Shown here: in pieces, positions 33,760 to 48,132 of the stretch
Layout of the letters: each line of letters starts with the position of its first letter
Position numbering within the stretch: position 1 is the first letter of the stretch
Assembly: GCA_013423385.1 (NCBI GenBank)
Contig: BLZA01000021.1
Coordinates: forward strand, 124,001 to 188,000
Length of the DNA stretch: 64,000 bases
Direction of reading: 5' to 3'
Origin: Naganishia liquefaciens
Lineage: Eukaryota; Basidiomycota; Tremellomycetes; Filobasidiales; Filobasidiaceae
Notes under the pieces: generated by a model
Told to the model about the DNA's origin: nothing
What the model saw: only the letters and a program-made list of their open reading frames with translations
The model's database searches: none
Program-made: the position numbers and the translations under genes

Positions 33760-36700
33760 CTAGTAGAATCCTGTCTGTTGAGGCGGCATCATCATACCTC
33801 CATTCATCCCGTTCCCCATAGGCATGCCGGTGCCCTGTGTCAGCATCAGACGGGAACCGAAGCCTCCCATCATGGGTTGTGAGTCTTCCTGCTCCTCCTT
33901 CTTGATGGTTTTAGTTTGCAACTCCTTGAGTTGTTTTTCCAGGGAAAGCATCTGGCGGTCCTCATGAGCCAGGTACCAAACGGCATGAGATTTAGACGTA
34001 CCTTGTTGAGCTGGTCGCGCTGCACTTGCAGGTTGTAGGGGAAGGCGAAGTCATTCAAGCCGTGTCGCCATGACTGAGAAACACGTGTTCGTTAGACGAA
34101 GCAGAGGGAGAGACGAAATACTGCTTACCATTTCGGCGACCACGTCAGGGCGAACAAGATCGAAGCAGACGTAAAGGGTAGCAGCGAAGCAATCCTTGTT
34201 GCCGATGTCGACAAAGTAGGAAAGCAGCTCTTCGGCGACCGACACATCGCCAGAGACGGCGGCTGTAACCATGGCGTCCTTGAACAACTTGTCTTGCTTT
34301 GAAAGGGCGATCGAATCCTCCCATCGCGAATTTTTCTGTCGCAGAGCATTAGCGTTCTATCCCGACGTCCCGTGAAGGTATACACACCTTGTACAAATGA
34401 GCTGCTAATCGTCGGAACTCCAGCAACTCGTGCTTCTCCAACCGTGACGCGAGCTTGAGGTTGTCAAAGTTGTCAAAGTTATCGATCGAATCGCGCAAGG
34501 TCTTGTAGTCTTCCTCCTCGATGAGCAGGTCATTGTAAGCATCATTGACGGCTTCAATGTTGTGTTGCTGGACAGAGATCAAGTATGACTTGATCAAGGG
34601 CACGTTGTCGTTGTCTTCACGCTGGAACATGCGGACAACACGGGTGTGATCGATTCTCGGTGTCAAGACAGTCAAGAGATCGGTCAGAAGGGTAGGTTGT
34701 TGTTGCAGATAGAAGGTGAGTGCCTTGTAGTAGATTTCGACGTTGGCGACCTTAACGACGACATCCTTGAACTGGTTGTGCTCCCAAGCATCGGCGGATC
34801 GCTCCATCATGGCCAAGGCGGCGTTGTCGTATTCGTCGTATTTGACGTACAGGAACACTAGCTCGGGCCACAAGTGAGCTTGTTCAGCGGCTCGAATCAC
34901 CTTTGGAATGTTGATTCGTCCGTAGAAGAGCTTGAGGTGCTCCATCACTTTGCAAAGGTCAGCCAAGCTTGACAGCTAGCCGCGACTTCTGACTCACACT
35001 TCTCTGGTCGGTACTTTGCGTAAAGAACGCTCAATTCCGCTGCGAGAGCATACACGGTTTAGAGAAGACCACAACGCGAATCTATGTCGGAGACGTACTG
35101 AACATTCCCATATGTGCTCGTTCCAGACCGAGACCAGCCTCCAAGAGCGAAATGACTTCATCAAAGTAGCCGTTCCTTTCGTAGAGTTTGAGCAGTGATT
35201 GCAATTCTTCCGCGTGAACAATCAAGTTCAGACCACAAATTTGGGCCAGGCGGAACTCCTTCTTGTCCACACAGGCGGCATTCACCTGCTTCCAGACCTG
35301 AGTGTTACCAGCCTTTCGAGCGGCATCGACTGCAGCTTGGTTCTCGCCTAGGTAAATCAAGGTGGTCGCCAGTCTGGCCCAGTTGGAGATGCTGGAGAAC
35401 AAGATCTTGGCAGCGTCGTAGAGTCCATCCTCGAAACACTTTTCGCCGACTCGCAGGATGTCCGCAACATTGGTCATGGACAGGAACTCCTCCATGTCGT
35501 GAAGTCGGTCGGTCTTGGCATAAGCATAGGCCAACTCGGTATCGATCTTGGGTTCACGGGCCGTCTTTCGCGCCATCTGCAAGTATCGGACGAGATCCTC
35601 GTGCTTGCCGGCTCGGTTAGCGATTTCGATGACCTCGGCGTAGTTCGACGGATCGTCAGCCTTGATGTAAGAGTCTGCGTGGAGGACCGAAAGGTTTAAT
35701 GATGGTCAAACCGTGATGGATGGAGTCTGTCTTACCAATGGCATCCTTAACCCGAAGACCATCCAGCTGCGCTTTAGCCAATCGACTCCAGACTTCAGGT
35801 CGGTTGATCTTGTTAGCGTATTGGTAGCCACGATCGATGGAAACAATGTGCTCGACCAAGACGTTCATGGCCTCAGCATATTGTTCGTGCTTGTTGTAAA
35901 TCGTGAACGCCTCTTCGTACAAGCCATTCTCAATGGCAATCCTGGCAATCTCGTTCGAGTCGTAGGCAGTAAGCTTGTTGATGTAACCAATGACCTTGCC
36001 CTTGTCTGAGCGGATAGCAGTGAGCATGAGCAAGTTCTGAAGTGCCTTGTTGTCGCTGAAAGGAGAAGGTTCGATAATGATCTTCTCCAACAATTCGATC
36101 AATTGCACGGGTAAATCGTTCTGCATGAAGGCCTTGACGGTAACCGATACGTCATCGGCATCCGTGCTTTCAGGCACAGCGGTGGCGACGACCTGATCCA
36201 CCAAAGCCCGACGGTGAATACTGTCGGGTCGCAAGACTTGACTCCAAAGCTCAATGTCCCTTCTCTTGACGAGATAACGGGCCTGGTGCTTGTACATCTG
36301 GTTTTCGTTCGTGATGTTGATGAGTTCGTCATCGCACAAGCCCTTGGCGTAGGCAATGTACGCCAAGTATGGGTCCCGCTTCTCGCAGTATTTTCCGACT
36401 ACGAGGGGTTCGTAAATCTATCAATGAACGGGATGAGCTGTCAGATGACCGGACAAGAGCTCGCCGCAACTTACGTTGTTCTCCTTCAAGAACGCCTCAG
36501 GGTTATTGTTGGAATCAATGGCAATCTTGGCGACGGCGTTGTAGATCGCAGGATCGGTCTGACCCTGCTGAATCCTGCTCTCCAACCAAGGCAGGATCAA
36601 CTTTAATCGGTTTCTCTTTTCGACCTCGTCGACCAGCTCATCGATAGGGAACGTTCCAGTGACAGAGTTGAGCAAGTTCTTGATGAATTGCTCGTCACAG

Positions 36701-39501
36701 TCGACGTCAAGCAAGCCACCGACAACTTGAGGGGTTCGTGCCGAGTTCACCCGTTGAACGTAAACCTCGATGAAGCTTTGCAAAGAGTTCTGGTAGAGGT
36801 ACAGAACCAGGTCGTGCACAAAGTCAAAGCGGTCGCAGACGATGATGAGGGGCAGCTGATCGGAAAGCTTGGCTTCCTTGAGGAAGTTCTTGACCTTTTC
36901 AGGATTGTAATAGTTGCTTTCTCGACAGATCCTTTCGACTTCCCGAATCTGACCGGTCCTGGTAGCGGCCTGAATGTACTTGAAGTGCACTTCGGGATCC
37001 TGGCTGAGGTTGACAACGGAGCCGAGGTAGTAGTACAGGCCTTCAAAGCTCTTGAAGCTCTCGAACATTTCGATAATCTTGACCGGACCGAGCAAGTCAG
37101 AGTACTTGGTGGCGATCTGCACGACGACTTGAATGTTTTGTCGCATGTTAACCTTGAGCATTTCACGCAGACATGCCAAGGACTGCTCGACAGTGAGTTT
37201 GCCAAAGTAATTCACAAGCCAATCAGCGTTGAACAGATTCGTGTGAACGACCACTCGCTTAATGTCGTCGAGGTCTTCGTAGTGCTCCAAGGCTCGCTGC
37301 AAGAGACCGGCCTTTTCGCAGAGATTGGCGATCCTGGGACGATCGTAGTGGGTGAACATTTCGTTTCCAAGAATGGCGTCAGCCACCTGAGGTGCCTGCA
37401 TCAAGTTCATCTCGAGCAATCGGGTCTGCAGAGGACCGTCTTCGGGCTTGTTCTCCTTCAATGCGTCCAACAAGAATGATGTTGTCTGCTGCACCAGGTT
37501 CTGCGACATGAAGATGTCGACGACTCGGTTGATGTCGATTTGCGGACCAGCGGGGTCGTTAACTAGCTGTTGGGCAAGTTCGGCCGACTTGTCCGGATTG
37601 ACACGGACAATGTGCTGAAGCAACACTGCCCAGTCTGGTCGGTAATCGACCTTCTTGGAGTAGAGCAGGATCTTGTCAAACTGACCCGCCTCGGCGAAAC
37701 AGGCGACGACCTTGTTCGGAACGTGAGCCCGCAAGTAGATCGACAGGGCGAGGTTGTTATCGCCGTGGCCCTTGACGAGATCACCCAGCTCCTCACTGCA
37801 ATCCAGCTTGTTCTCCTTGAGCCATTTTTCCAACAGGTCCTTCTTGTTCTGCAGCAAGACCGGTCGGGCAAGCTCCATAGTTTCAAACTTGTTCAGGTCT
37901 CCCTTTTCAAGAAGGATACCAAAGTATTGCAAAATCGGACTGAGCGTACCCGGAGCGACTGGCACATGCTTGAACTTTTCAATCGTGGCCGGCGTTCGAA
38001 GAATGCCGCGAGGCGAAGTGGCGGCAATCTTGGCGGCCTCTCCGAATTGTCCGGACTGGAACAATTGGTTGAATTGATTGACGTAAAGGTCGTCCGCGCC
38101 TGGAAGATTCGCTCGCGACGCCAACCGAATGGCGAGAGGTGCATTCTTGAGTTGACTCATGACGTATGGAACGACATTGTTCTCGTCGAGGCTGACACTC
38201 AAGATCTGTCCCTTCTTGTTGACACCCAGGATACCGCCTGTCTGCTCGTATTCTGCTGTTGCAAAGATGGTGTCACCGCTGATACGGTTCATGTAGAGAC
38301 ATGTCGCGCTCTCAAGATCGTAAAGATGGATGAATCCGTATTTGGTGACCATGTAGATGATGCCATGCTTCTTGGAGATCTGCATGGCGACGGGGAAGTC
38401 ATTGACAGCCTCGGGCGGGAAGAAGATGTCGGTAGCCTTCTTCTGGAATGGCGGGTTTGGCGCCTGGTGATCGATCTCGACAACGTGAAGCTGAATCAAT
38501 ATCACAACAATGTCAGAAACAGAACACTGCGTTTGTCAAGTATCGACAAACCTTGGCTCCCTGAGCCGTCCTGACAGCAAAGGCGAACAGCTTGGAATCC
38601 GCCGGTGCGCCATCCAGCCTCAACGTCGAGAATGCTGCAGCATGGCCCTCGATCGGCTGACTGACTTTCCTCATGGTCGAATACAGCTGCATGGCTCCCT
38701 TGACCCGGAATGCGCCGGGCGCGTTGTTGGGCAAGATGCCGACGAGGACACACCATCCTCCGTCCTCGGACGTTCGATAGTTGATGATCTGTGCGCCTTC
38801 GAGGTTCTGGTGACGGTCAAAGACCTTAGTAGGAGCCTCTGTTCCGCCCATGGCGTTCCAGTGCGCGACACTGCGTTCCATGACGAGACCGATCTCGGTA
38901 TCGTTGATCCATTTCCAGAATGTAACGTCTTCGTTAGTGACGTAGGCGGACAGTTTCTGTTTGGTCGCCAGGTTGAACGTCTGGAGCTGTCGGCCGGCTG
39001 CGAAAGGGGGCATAAGTGTATGCAGAGGGGCTGCACGTCTTGTCCAACTAACCCTTCAGCGCGATGACTTTCTGGTTGGGGTGCATGATAGCGGAATCAG
39101 CCGTGACTGAAGAGCAAGAGACGTCAGTTACCACGAGTCAAACCAATTGAAACCAGACAACATACTCGGCCGACGGATGACATTGTTGGCATCCGCGAGA
39201 TCGACGATGACGACCTGATTTGCGTCGTTGACCTTTTCACGACTATCACAGCAAGAGGAATCAGCAAGCGCGTTCAACGCCAGACCCGACGCTGTTCACT
39301 CACATGCATACGTAGTGATCTGATTCGAGCGTGCATGTTGCGTGCGAAATGGATTCAGGCTGAATTCCAAGCGCGGTCAACTGCAAATGCTCGGAGAACT
39401 GGACGTCGAGCAGGACAATGTGAAATGATCAGTTGACCTCCCCGCCGCCGCCGGTTGCGCGTTCCAGAGAGACATACGGTGATTGGCTTCAAGTCCGCCA
39501 T
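33760..39501 (-). CDS. CHC1: Clathrin heavy chain
   Basis: Forms the triskelion coat on endocytic and trans-Golgi vesicles. About 1680 residues, the standard length, in about twelve exons. The N-terminal seven-blade propeller begins MADLKPIT and includes [34 protein letters not shown] and [20 protein letters not shown]. The linker and leg follow with clathrin repeats, for example the single 694-codon exon (36421-38505), then [17 protein letters not shown] near the trimerisation hub. The C-terminus is the short disordered [13 protein letters not shown] and ends QQTGFY. The start at 39501 sits just before a gtatgt donor. The gene is divergent from RPT4. Confidence 0.97.
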
Positions 39502-39890
39502 TGTGGGAGGACGTCGATTGACCGTCTGTCTGTTTGTCAGAGTCGATCTCCTTGAGTTCAATTTGGAGTCGTGACGGACGATCGGATTGAACGAGAGGAG
39601 AGATACAGTGTTGCAGGAGACGACACGACGACAACGACGAGACGGATTGGGATTGTATGGGCTGAGCGGGCGACCCGTCCTGGCGCGACCCAAGCCAAGT
39701 GACGTGGGGGTCGCCGGGCGTCTGCTTAGGTAATCACCGCCCTCGGAAGCGAAAAGTTGCCATGACGAATCGATCACCGCGGGCCGCGCATTCGCGTCGC
39801 AGAGGGGGGCGCTTTTGGGTTGATTACACCGGGGTCCTCGTCGGCGTCAAGGCCTTCCCCATCGGCCATCCTTGCATTGTTCGAGCCACA
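39502..39890. promoter_or_regulatory. Divergent promoter of CHC1 and RPT4
   Basis: 389 bases between start codons of two highly expressed genes. No TATA box is evident. Confidence 0.45.
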
Positions 39891-41729
<1,839 letters not shown>

Positions 41730-41825
41730 GCATAGAATCTCAGATTCAGGTTGTACGATGGATACAATAGCATTCGCGGAACAACACACTGCCCGGCTGG
41801 GGTCCAGTTTGTGCATTTCTACAAT

Positions 41826-42673
41826 TCACGTCGTCTCCGACATTGGCACGATCGGCATTGGCGAAATTCCGTCCGCAGTCTGAGTCGTTCCATAGTACAC
41901 CCTGCTAGCCACATCCTTGACTAGCCAATCCAATCCATCTACCAAGTGCTCTCCAGTATATGCTGAACAAGGCTGGACTAGCCAACGATGTGTCTGAATA
42001 GACTCGAGGTCGAGTGCCTGGAATAGGATTCGAGATCAGCAGCGATTAGGAGTTGGCGTATATCTGATGTACTGACATCTCTAATCTCCGAGAGGGAGAG
42101 CGATCCATTCAAGTCTTGCTTATTCGCGAATATCAACAGCGTCGCTCCTGCTAATCTCTTTAAAGTTGCCGACGTCAGCAAGCGGTTGCTGTAGAAGGAC
42201 GAGCCAAGAATACAACTTACATCCTCTTGAAGTAAACCCTTCAACTCTTCTTTGCAATCTTTCATTCTCAGTCTGTCGGAGGAATCGACCACCCAGACTA
42301 CTGCATCTGTCGACTCAAAGTAATTCCTCCAGTACGGTCTCAAGGTTTTCTGTCCTCCAATGTCCCACACGTTGAGCGTGTATCCAGCATAGCCGAATGA
42401 TTTGATGTTGAACCCCAGAGTCGGACTGACTGTGGAGATATCCTCTCCATTGAGCTTCTTGAGGATCGTCGTCTTGCCCGCATTGTCTAGACCTCTGTGA
42501 AGATGTATGTCAACATCGTTTTGCGAGAAGCTACCTGGTTTCATTTCGCACAGGAACAAGATCCGCATCTCCCGCTCTTTCAGGCGATTCTTCCGTATGA
42601 TAGTGAGCAAGCCTTACCGAGAAGCAGAGTCGAGCTTTGTCTTATGCGTATCGAGTTGGAGGTACTTACCCAT
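41826..42673 (-). CDS. ARL2: ARF-like GTPase ARL2
   Basis: Arl2 works in tubulin folding and microtubule dynamics with cofactor D. About 200 residues. The first exon is only four bases (ATGG). The second gives [20 protein letters not shown], and a gtgcga donor joins it to GLDNAGKTT (P-loop) of the next exon. Then come the [10 protein letters not shown] switch, [18 protein letters not shown] and FANKQDL. The C-terminal [20 protein letters not shown] ends with about 20 residues beyond the usual Arl2 end. The KMKQKER-type N-terminus and the SPTLGF motif point to Arl2 rather than other Arls. Confidence 0.9.
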
Positions 42674-43187
42674 TGTGAAGACCTAGAGCGGGGGCTGCCG
42701 CTGCGGGTCCGTTTCCCTGACCTGTCGTTCTATCAAGTCCGAGGCGAGGAACGAGCCATGCCCAGACGTCGCTTTATGAGTTGTTTGAGCGATCTGATGG
42801 GTTCAGCGTATATCGTCGTGACGACACCGGGTCGCCAGAAGCGGCTCATGGCTAGTCATCATCTGCTCTGTCTAGCGAAATGGGAGACCAACATACATCT
42901 GAGACATGTCGTACAGAGGCAATCGGCTAAGCGCGCGCGTCGAGAGCCTCCTCGACTTCCGTAGACGCCCCCCCTCCCCCAATTAAGCCCTCAGTGGGGC
43001 TCTTACGAGTTCGCTTTCGCACACAAGGCTGTCGTGATGCTCAACTTCACTGCATTCCCTCCTGTATTTGCCGAGGAGGCGACCTTGCGCCTCGGAGATG
43101 CGTTCTGACTCGCTCGCGCGTGCGAACAAGTGGCATCTTCAGCGGAAAATGCTATACATCACAGCGGTATACAAGACCTCTTCTGCC
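42674..43187. other. Intergenic region
   Basis: 514 bases upstream of ARL2 and downstream of the BEM46-like gene. A C-rich run lies at about 42966-42980. No supported gene. Confidence 0.5.
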
Positions 43188-44632
43188 TTATGGCCTCGAG
43201 ATGAACCCTTCGTCGAGCAAGAAATTCGTGATAGCCTCCCAGTACCCTGGCTGCATACAGGTATCATCTAAGCAAGAGAGTATCATAAGCCTAGAGCAGA
43301 GCGCACAACGGGAACCCGCAACGTACTGTGTGTTCCGTTCGGGAACTCGACCCATTTGACTTTACCCGCCGCCTTCTCCCTTATCGCCTTGATCTCCCTC
43401 ATCTGCACGGGAACCACGAGCTCGTCCTTCTGTCCAGCCAGCAGCAACATGGGCGTCTCGGGCTTTATGCTTGGCAACGTTTTGGTTGCGTCCCATTGTT
43501 CCGTGAGCAGGGAAGGGACCGCGAGGAATGGTTTGAGATGCGGCATGATGAGCGGCACGAGCGTTCGAATAGACAAGAGGGTATTTTCAAGAATGACGCC
43601 GTGTACCTGTCGGTCCAAATTCAGCAATCGGCACAACCGGCCCAAGCTCAATAACGTTGCATGGCGACTCACATCGTCCGGATTTCTTCCGGCGGTATCG
43701 ATCGAGACTGCGCCGCCTATTGATTGCCCAAAGACAATCTTTTTCGTATCCGCCAAGATAGGATGTGACTTGACGTGATCCAATGCTGCCTAGGCATGAG
43801 AGGCGGCCTCGATTTTAAAAACACAGACAAATGGGGCCTTGACTGGCCGATCTCGCTTACCTGCGCATCGATACGCATCCCTTTCTCCGACGGAGATCCC
43901 TCCGAGAAGCCATACCCTCGATAGGATAGCATCATGACGTTGCATCCTAGATTATTCCAAAAGATATTGGCCAACGGTATCCGGTGACCCATGTTCCCGG
44001 CATTGGCGTGATATATAATCACCGTAGCGCGAGATTTGGCAAACTCTGCTTGCGCCACCGTGAGCGGTCGAGTCGAGTCATCTGTTACCTTTTCCTTTTG
44101 CGAGCTTCCCGTCTCGTCAGCCTTGGTATCGCGTTGCCGCCTTTGCTTGTGCTCAGCCTTCAGGGTCTCGATGTCGCTGCGTCCCTTTGCATAAATTAGA
44201 TATGCCCGGATCTTGACATTGTCAGGGGTGATCAAGGTCAAATCGTCATATGGCATCCCATATGTCGAGAAAGGGTCAAGGACCTCTGCAAGACGTGACA
44301 TCAGCTCTGAAGAGCCTATGATATGATACGTCCTTTGTTTCGCGTACCCTTTCTGGAACCCGCGGGGAAGTTGGCTGGATAGACCAGTTTGGTCTGGTAA
44401 ATATATAGCAAGCCCGCTGTCAAGCTTGCGAGCCCAAAGACGCCATAGCCTGTATACTTTTTTTTTTTTTTTTTCGACACCAACAGGAGATCCGGAGTCA
44501 GGCTACAGGACGCCAGACTTGAAACGGACAACGCACCTTCAAGGCGCTCTTTGTGGTTTGCGGTGCCTTGTACAGACCCGCGATGACCAGAGCCGCTGAC
44601 AGCGCAATCCATGATCCGGAAGGCAATGGCAT
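43188..44632 (-). CDS. BEM46/ABHD13-type alpha/beta hydrolase
   Basis: A membrane-anchored serine hydrolase; Bem46 has been tied to polarity and germination in other fungi, and ABHD13 to unknown substrates. About 360 residues in five or six exons. An N-terminal hydrophobic anchor (FGLASLTAGLLYIYQTKLVY) precedes YPANFPAGSR. The hydrolase core has YHANAGNMGHRIPLA, SYRGYGFSEGSPSEKG and the nucleophile elbow FGQSIGGAVS. Next come LLLAGQKDELVVP with the acid residue and NGTHNDTCMQPGYW with the catalytic His, read across the last intron. A Lys/Asp-rich loop (about 50 residues) is inserted before the core. The first intron ends in a run of A rather than pyrimidines, so the first joint is uncertain. 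Confidence 0.87.
44458..44474. repeat. 17-base T run (A on the gene strand) in an intron
   Basis: Homopolymer directly before the inferred acceptor of the first BEM46-like intron. Confidence 0.95.
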
Positions 44633-44951
44633 GATGTGGAATGCTAGTCATGCAGAGAACGAGCGCGCGAAGAAACGACCGGGGAGGGGGGAGGGCCATG
44701 ACTGCCTTCCTCACGGGCGTCTCGCTCGCTCGCTCGCTCGCTCCGGACCACGCCGCGCGCGATTCGGGTGGATGATTACGAATCAACGGCGGCCGGGCAG
44801 AAAAGTCGCCATCGATCACGTCCTCGTCGTCCTGGTCCGACCTCGGCCGTCGCCATGCATCCTCTGGACAAGCATCAGAAACGTTGTGAAATTCACAGCT
44901 TGAGCACTCGTCTCCTTCCTCTCGTTCAGCTTTCAGTCCGAGTTCAGAAAC
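44633..44951. promoter_or_regulatory. Divergent promoter of BEM46-like gene and COX17
   Basis: 319 bases. It contains a short (GCTC)n-like tandem near 44722-44742. No TATA box is obvious. Confidence 0.45.
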
Positions 44952-45359
44952 ATGGCTATCTTCGACTCCTTTTTGTAAGTGAGCGGTCTCAGTTCGGCCG
45001 ATTCATCGCTTACGCGGGTCCTTATTCCCCTTCAGCGCTTCTTCCAGTCCAGCCAAGTCTCTTCTTCCTGAAGCGGCATCCACCAAGTCATCCTCAAGTA
45101 GCACCACCAATGTATCAAACCCCAACGTCAACCCCTTGAACCCGGAAGGTTTGAAACCGTGAGTCTCAAACCTCCCACTGTCCGATCGACCACGCATAAT
45201 AATTGTATGCATCCTTGTAGATGCTGTGCTTGTCCCGCTACGAAATCACTCCGAGACGACTGCTTCCTCAAGAGCAATCCCGACACGGCGCAGGAAGACT
45301 GCAGGGAATTCATCGAAAAGCACAAGGAATGCATGCGGGGTTACGGTTTCAAGGTGTAA
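44952..45359 (+). CDS. COX17: Cytochrome c oxidase copper chaperone Cox17
   Basis: Cox17 carries copper in the mitochondrial intermembrane space to Sco1 and Cox11 for cytochrome oxidase assembly. Three exons give about 94 residues. The core is CCACPATKSLRDDC with the Cys-Cys copper pair, then the twin CX9C arrangement ending CREFIEKHKECMRGYG. The Ser/Asn/Pro-rich N-terminal extension of about 45 residues is longer than in yeast Cox17. Both introns join cleanly (donors gtaagt and gtgagt). Confidence 0.93.
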
Positions 45360-45769
45360 AAGGTGGCAGGGAGGCATGTATGAAGAGATGAGGCTGAGAG
45401 GGCAGCATCGAGATTCTGTCGTCTGTCCAAGCACTCGATGGCGGAGATCCAAGATTACCTGAAGCTGTTGAAGGGCAACATGGGCAAGATTGGTAAACTC
45501 TGCATTCGTGCTTTTGCAATCGCGGTCTGGGCCGAAAATGTGAATGAGACATTGGGAACGCGCGAAAGTGGGAGGGCGTGTAGCATAGAAAGGTCAGGGG
45601 TAGACTTTGCATTCGACAGTAGTAGTATTGTATCGACTTCAACGTAGAAGAGCTGTATCATACTGCGCACAAGACTCGCATTTAGCCACACGAGTTCAGA
45701 TCTAGTCGCATCGCCAAGTCCATCAAATTCTACCTTACTCACAGACTACCCGTAGTTGGCTGGATATCT
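45360..45769. other. Intergenic region
   Basis: 410 bases between tandem genes COX17 and the MAK32-like gene. No supported gene. Confidence 0.5.
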
Positions 45770-47351
45770 ATGCAGGAATCACAGACCGCCGACGAAACCA
45801 AAGACATACGACGGAGGGGAGGACGGATAGCAACATTAGGTAGGCAGTCTTGAGATGAGCAAGTCGGACAGCCCCGCTGAACCCCGCTGACACTGTTTGT
45901 TGAAGGAATGTTCATCATAGACACCTTCAAGTTCTTCGATGACCAGGGACATCAGTTACCCGTCGAAAAGGACGATCAGGTGATCAGAGTCGCTACATGC
46001 TTCTACTCGAAGGACTGATCTCATGCGGCAGGCGGAATAGATAGGTGGAGGGGGCACTTATTGTAAGTTTGTGAGACCGACTGCTTTCGAACATGTTTTC
46101 TCAAGTCCGTCCTCAAGTCATCATTGGAGCTCGCCATTTCCTGCCGGCATCGGAATTACTCCAGGTCATCGACACCCATCCATCGTCTTTCTCCGAGGAT
46201 ATGATGAGCGCGCTGAAGCATTACGGCGAGGAGATGTTCTGGTTTCGAACCAGGAAAGACGGACAGCCTACCGCGAGAGGTCTAAACGTTTATACCGGAC
46301 AAGGCAGAGAGTGAGAAGTCTTGGTCCAGGTTCATGAACACCATCGCTAACCTATCCCCTCAAGCTTTTCAATGCTCTCGACCGGCGTTCGAATTTGGCC
46401 AGAAGATCTCATGCAATCACCAACGGGCTTCAAAGCGATACCGCCGTGTATCATACACACAACGTGCTCACCTGAACGGGCGGCAATCATTGTGCAACAA
46501 ATTCGAGATACTCAAACCCGGAATACCGTGCCCAAATGGGATCCTGCTCTCATCTGGGAAGTTCTACCGGTTAGTTGTCCTCGACAGCAATGTTCGGCGC
46601 ATGACCTATCACTTCTCGAGATAGTCCGACTGCATACCGGGGAAGCTTTCTGCAATCAGCGCGCTTTGTCCTCACCTAGCAGTTCTGTCTCCGAATCACA
46701 CGGAAGCCTTGGCAATGTTTGGGATGATATCTTCACCATATCTATCGGATCATCAAGTCACGGCTGTATATCCAACCATTGAATCCCTCAAGGCCGCGGT
46801 GGAGATCGTGATACATCGACTCTTCAAGCTAATCGCCAAATCAGATGCTCCCTTGATCAACGGAGGCTGGGACAGAGGCATCATTGTGAGATGTGGCGCG
46901 CTCGGATCCTGCATTGCACGGCAACGTTATGGCACTCATTCCTGTGCTGAGCAACACGCCGAGCTTCATTGGATTGGCGCTTACTGGACGGCTGAAGTTA
47001 CGTTGGATTTTAAGAGTCACATCGTTGACGTCACCGGTGGTGGCAATGCGTTTCTGGGCGGCCTGGCCGCGGGTATGAAGTTGACTGATGGGGATCTCCT
47101 GCAAGGTAGGCGTTTGCGTCCTTGGACCGGTGTTTCGTACTCAACGATCATATCTAGCTGCCTATTACGCTACGATCTCCGCTTCTTTTGCAATCGAACA
47201 GGACGGTTTGCCCAAGCTGTCAAAGGCTCCCGACGGAAGCGAGGTCTGGAACTCGGATAATCCAGAGGAACGACTTGTCAACCTGAAGCGATTGCACCCT
47301 TTTCGCACATGCTCCTGCACTCTGAAAAGTGAAGACGAAGACAAGCGGTGA
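45770..47351 (+). CDS. MAK32: MAK32-like PfkB-fold protein
   Basis: Yeast MAK32 is a PfkB/ribokinase-like protein first found as needed for stable maintenance of a dsRNA element; its biochemical role is unknown. About 400 residues in six or seven exons. The order fits the family: GMFIIDTFKFFDD, IGGGGTY at an intron edge, QVIIGARHFLP, WFRTRKDGQPTARGLNVYTG, then CIIHTTCSPERAAIIVQQIR, WDPALIWEVLP, CPHLAVLSPNHTEALAMFG and VDVTGGGNAFLGGLAAG. The usual PfkB active-site DTxGAGD reads DVTGGGN here, so the catalytic Asp is replaced by Asn. The start at 45770 is tentative. Confidence 0.85.
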
Positions 47352-47540
47352 CCAGCAAGAATGGGATCCAGGCAATGCGATATTATACATCGTGACATAC
47401 AAGCAGGGCCATGATCCCTTTTCTGCACATGTGCCGAGTCTTTATGCGATCTATCGATCATGCGGTATCCATGTCCTCTGCTTTCGTTTCATCCTCCTGC
47501 GCACCTCTATTTGAACAGGAGATAATGTTAGCGACGACTT

Positions 47541-48132
47541 CTAGTTGAGAGAATCAAGCAGCACGAACCGAATGTACAGAACGTTGTTACACCTATGACA
47601 GCGAATTAGTGGTGATCTGGAAATGCCGTAATATATAGCATACCTGATGAAGACTTCACCGAGAGCGCCGTTTGACTGTCCATCCTGCCATTCCTCAGTG
47701 TTCGCCAACTAGGACAGAAAATTCAGGATCAGCGACATGACGTCCCATGTCGGGTAAAGCAACGCGTGACGGAGGAACCGGAGAAGGAGACGAATCGCTA
47801 TGCATCACTTCAGAAACCGTCTGCGTTCAGATTACTGCATTGGCAGATCAAACATCCGACCGCTCCGTCCCACTTTGCCCTCAAACTGCAATAACCGCAA
47901 GATGGACTGGATTTTCCTACTCACCTGCAGGTTCATGTAGCCATCCGTAGACACCAAGTATCCCTTGTACTCGAGACCCCACTTCAGCCGCACCCAGACG
48001 GGCTTGCCGGTCAAGCTTTGCAGATACGGTTTAGGGTTGACGGGTTGCACCTAGTGGGGAAACGACGCGACACGCGGTCAGCGGATGGAAGAGACGGCTG
48101 CTCGTGGCGGAGAGGACACTTACACCGGACAT
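47541..48132 (-). CDS. SMX3: Small nuclear ribonucleoprotein Sm F
   Basis: SmF is one of seven Sm proteins ringed on U1, U2, U4 and U5 snRNAs. Four exons give about 86 residues, the normal size. The first exon is only MSG. Then come [40 protein letters not shown] (Sm1) and, after another intron, [25 protein letters not shown] (Sm2). The Sm2 IRCNN is itself split by an intron. It is divergent from NC2-beta. Confidence 0.94.

Noticed and set aside
37570-38574. 334-codon plus-strand frame opposite clathrin heavy chain (also 36688-37479)
   Set aside because: Antisense shadow of a strongly conserved gene; the translated sequence resembles nothing and codon bias explains the lack of stops.
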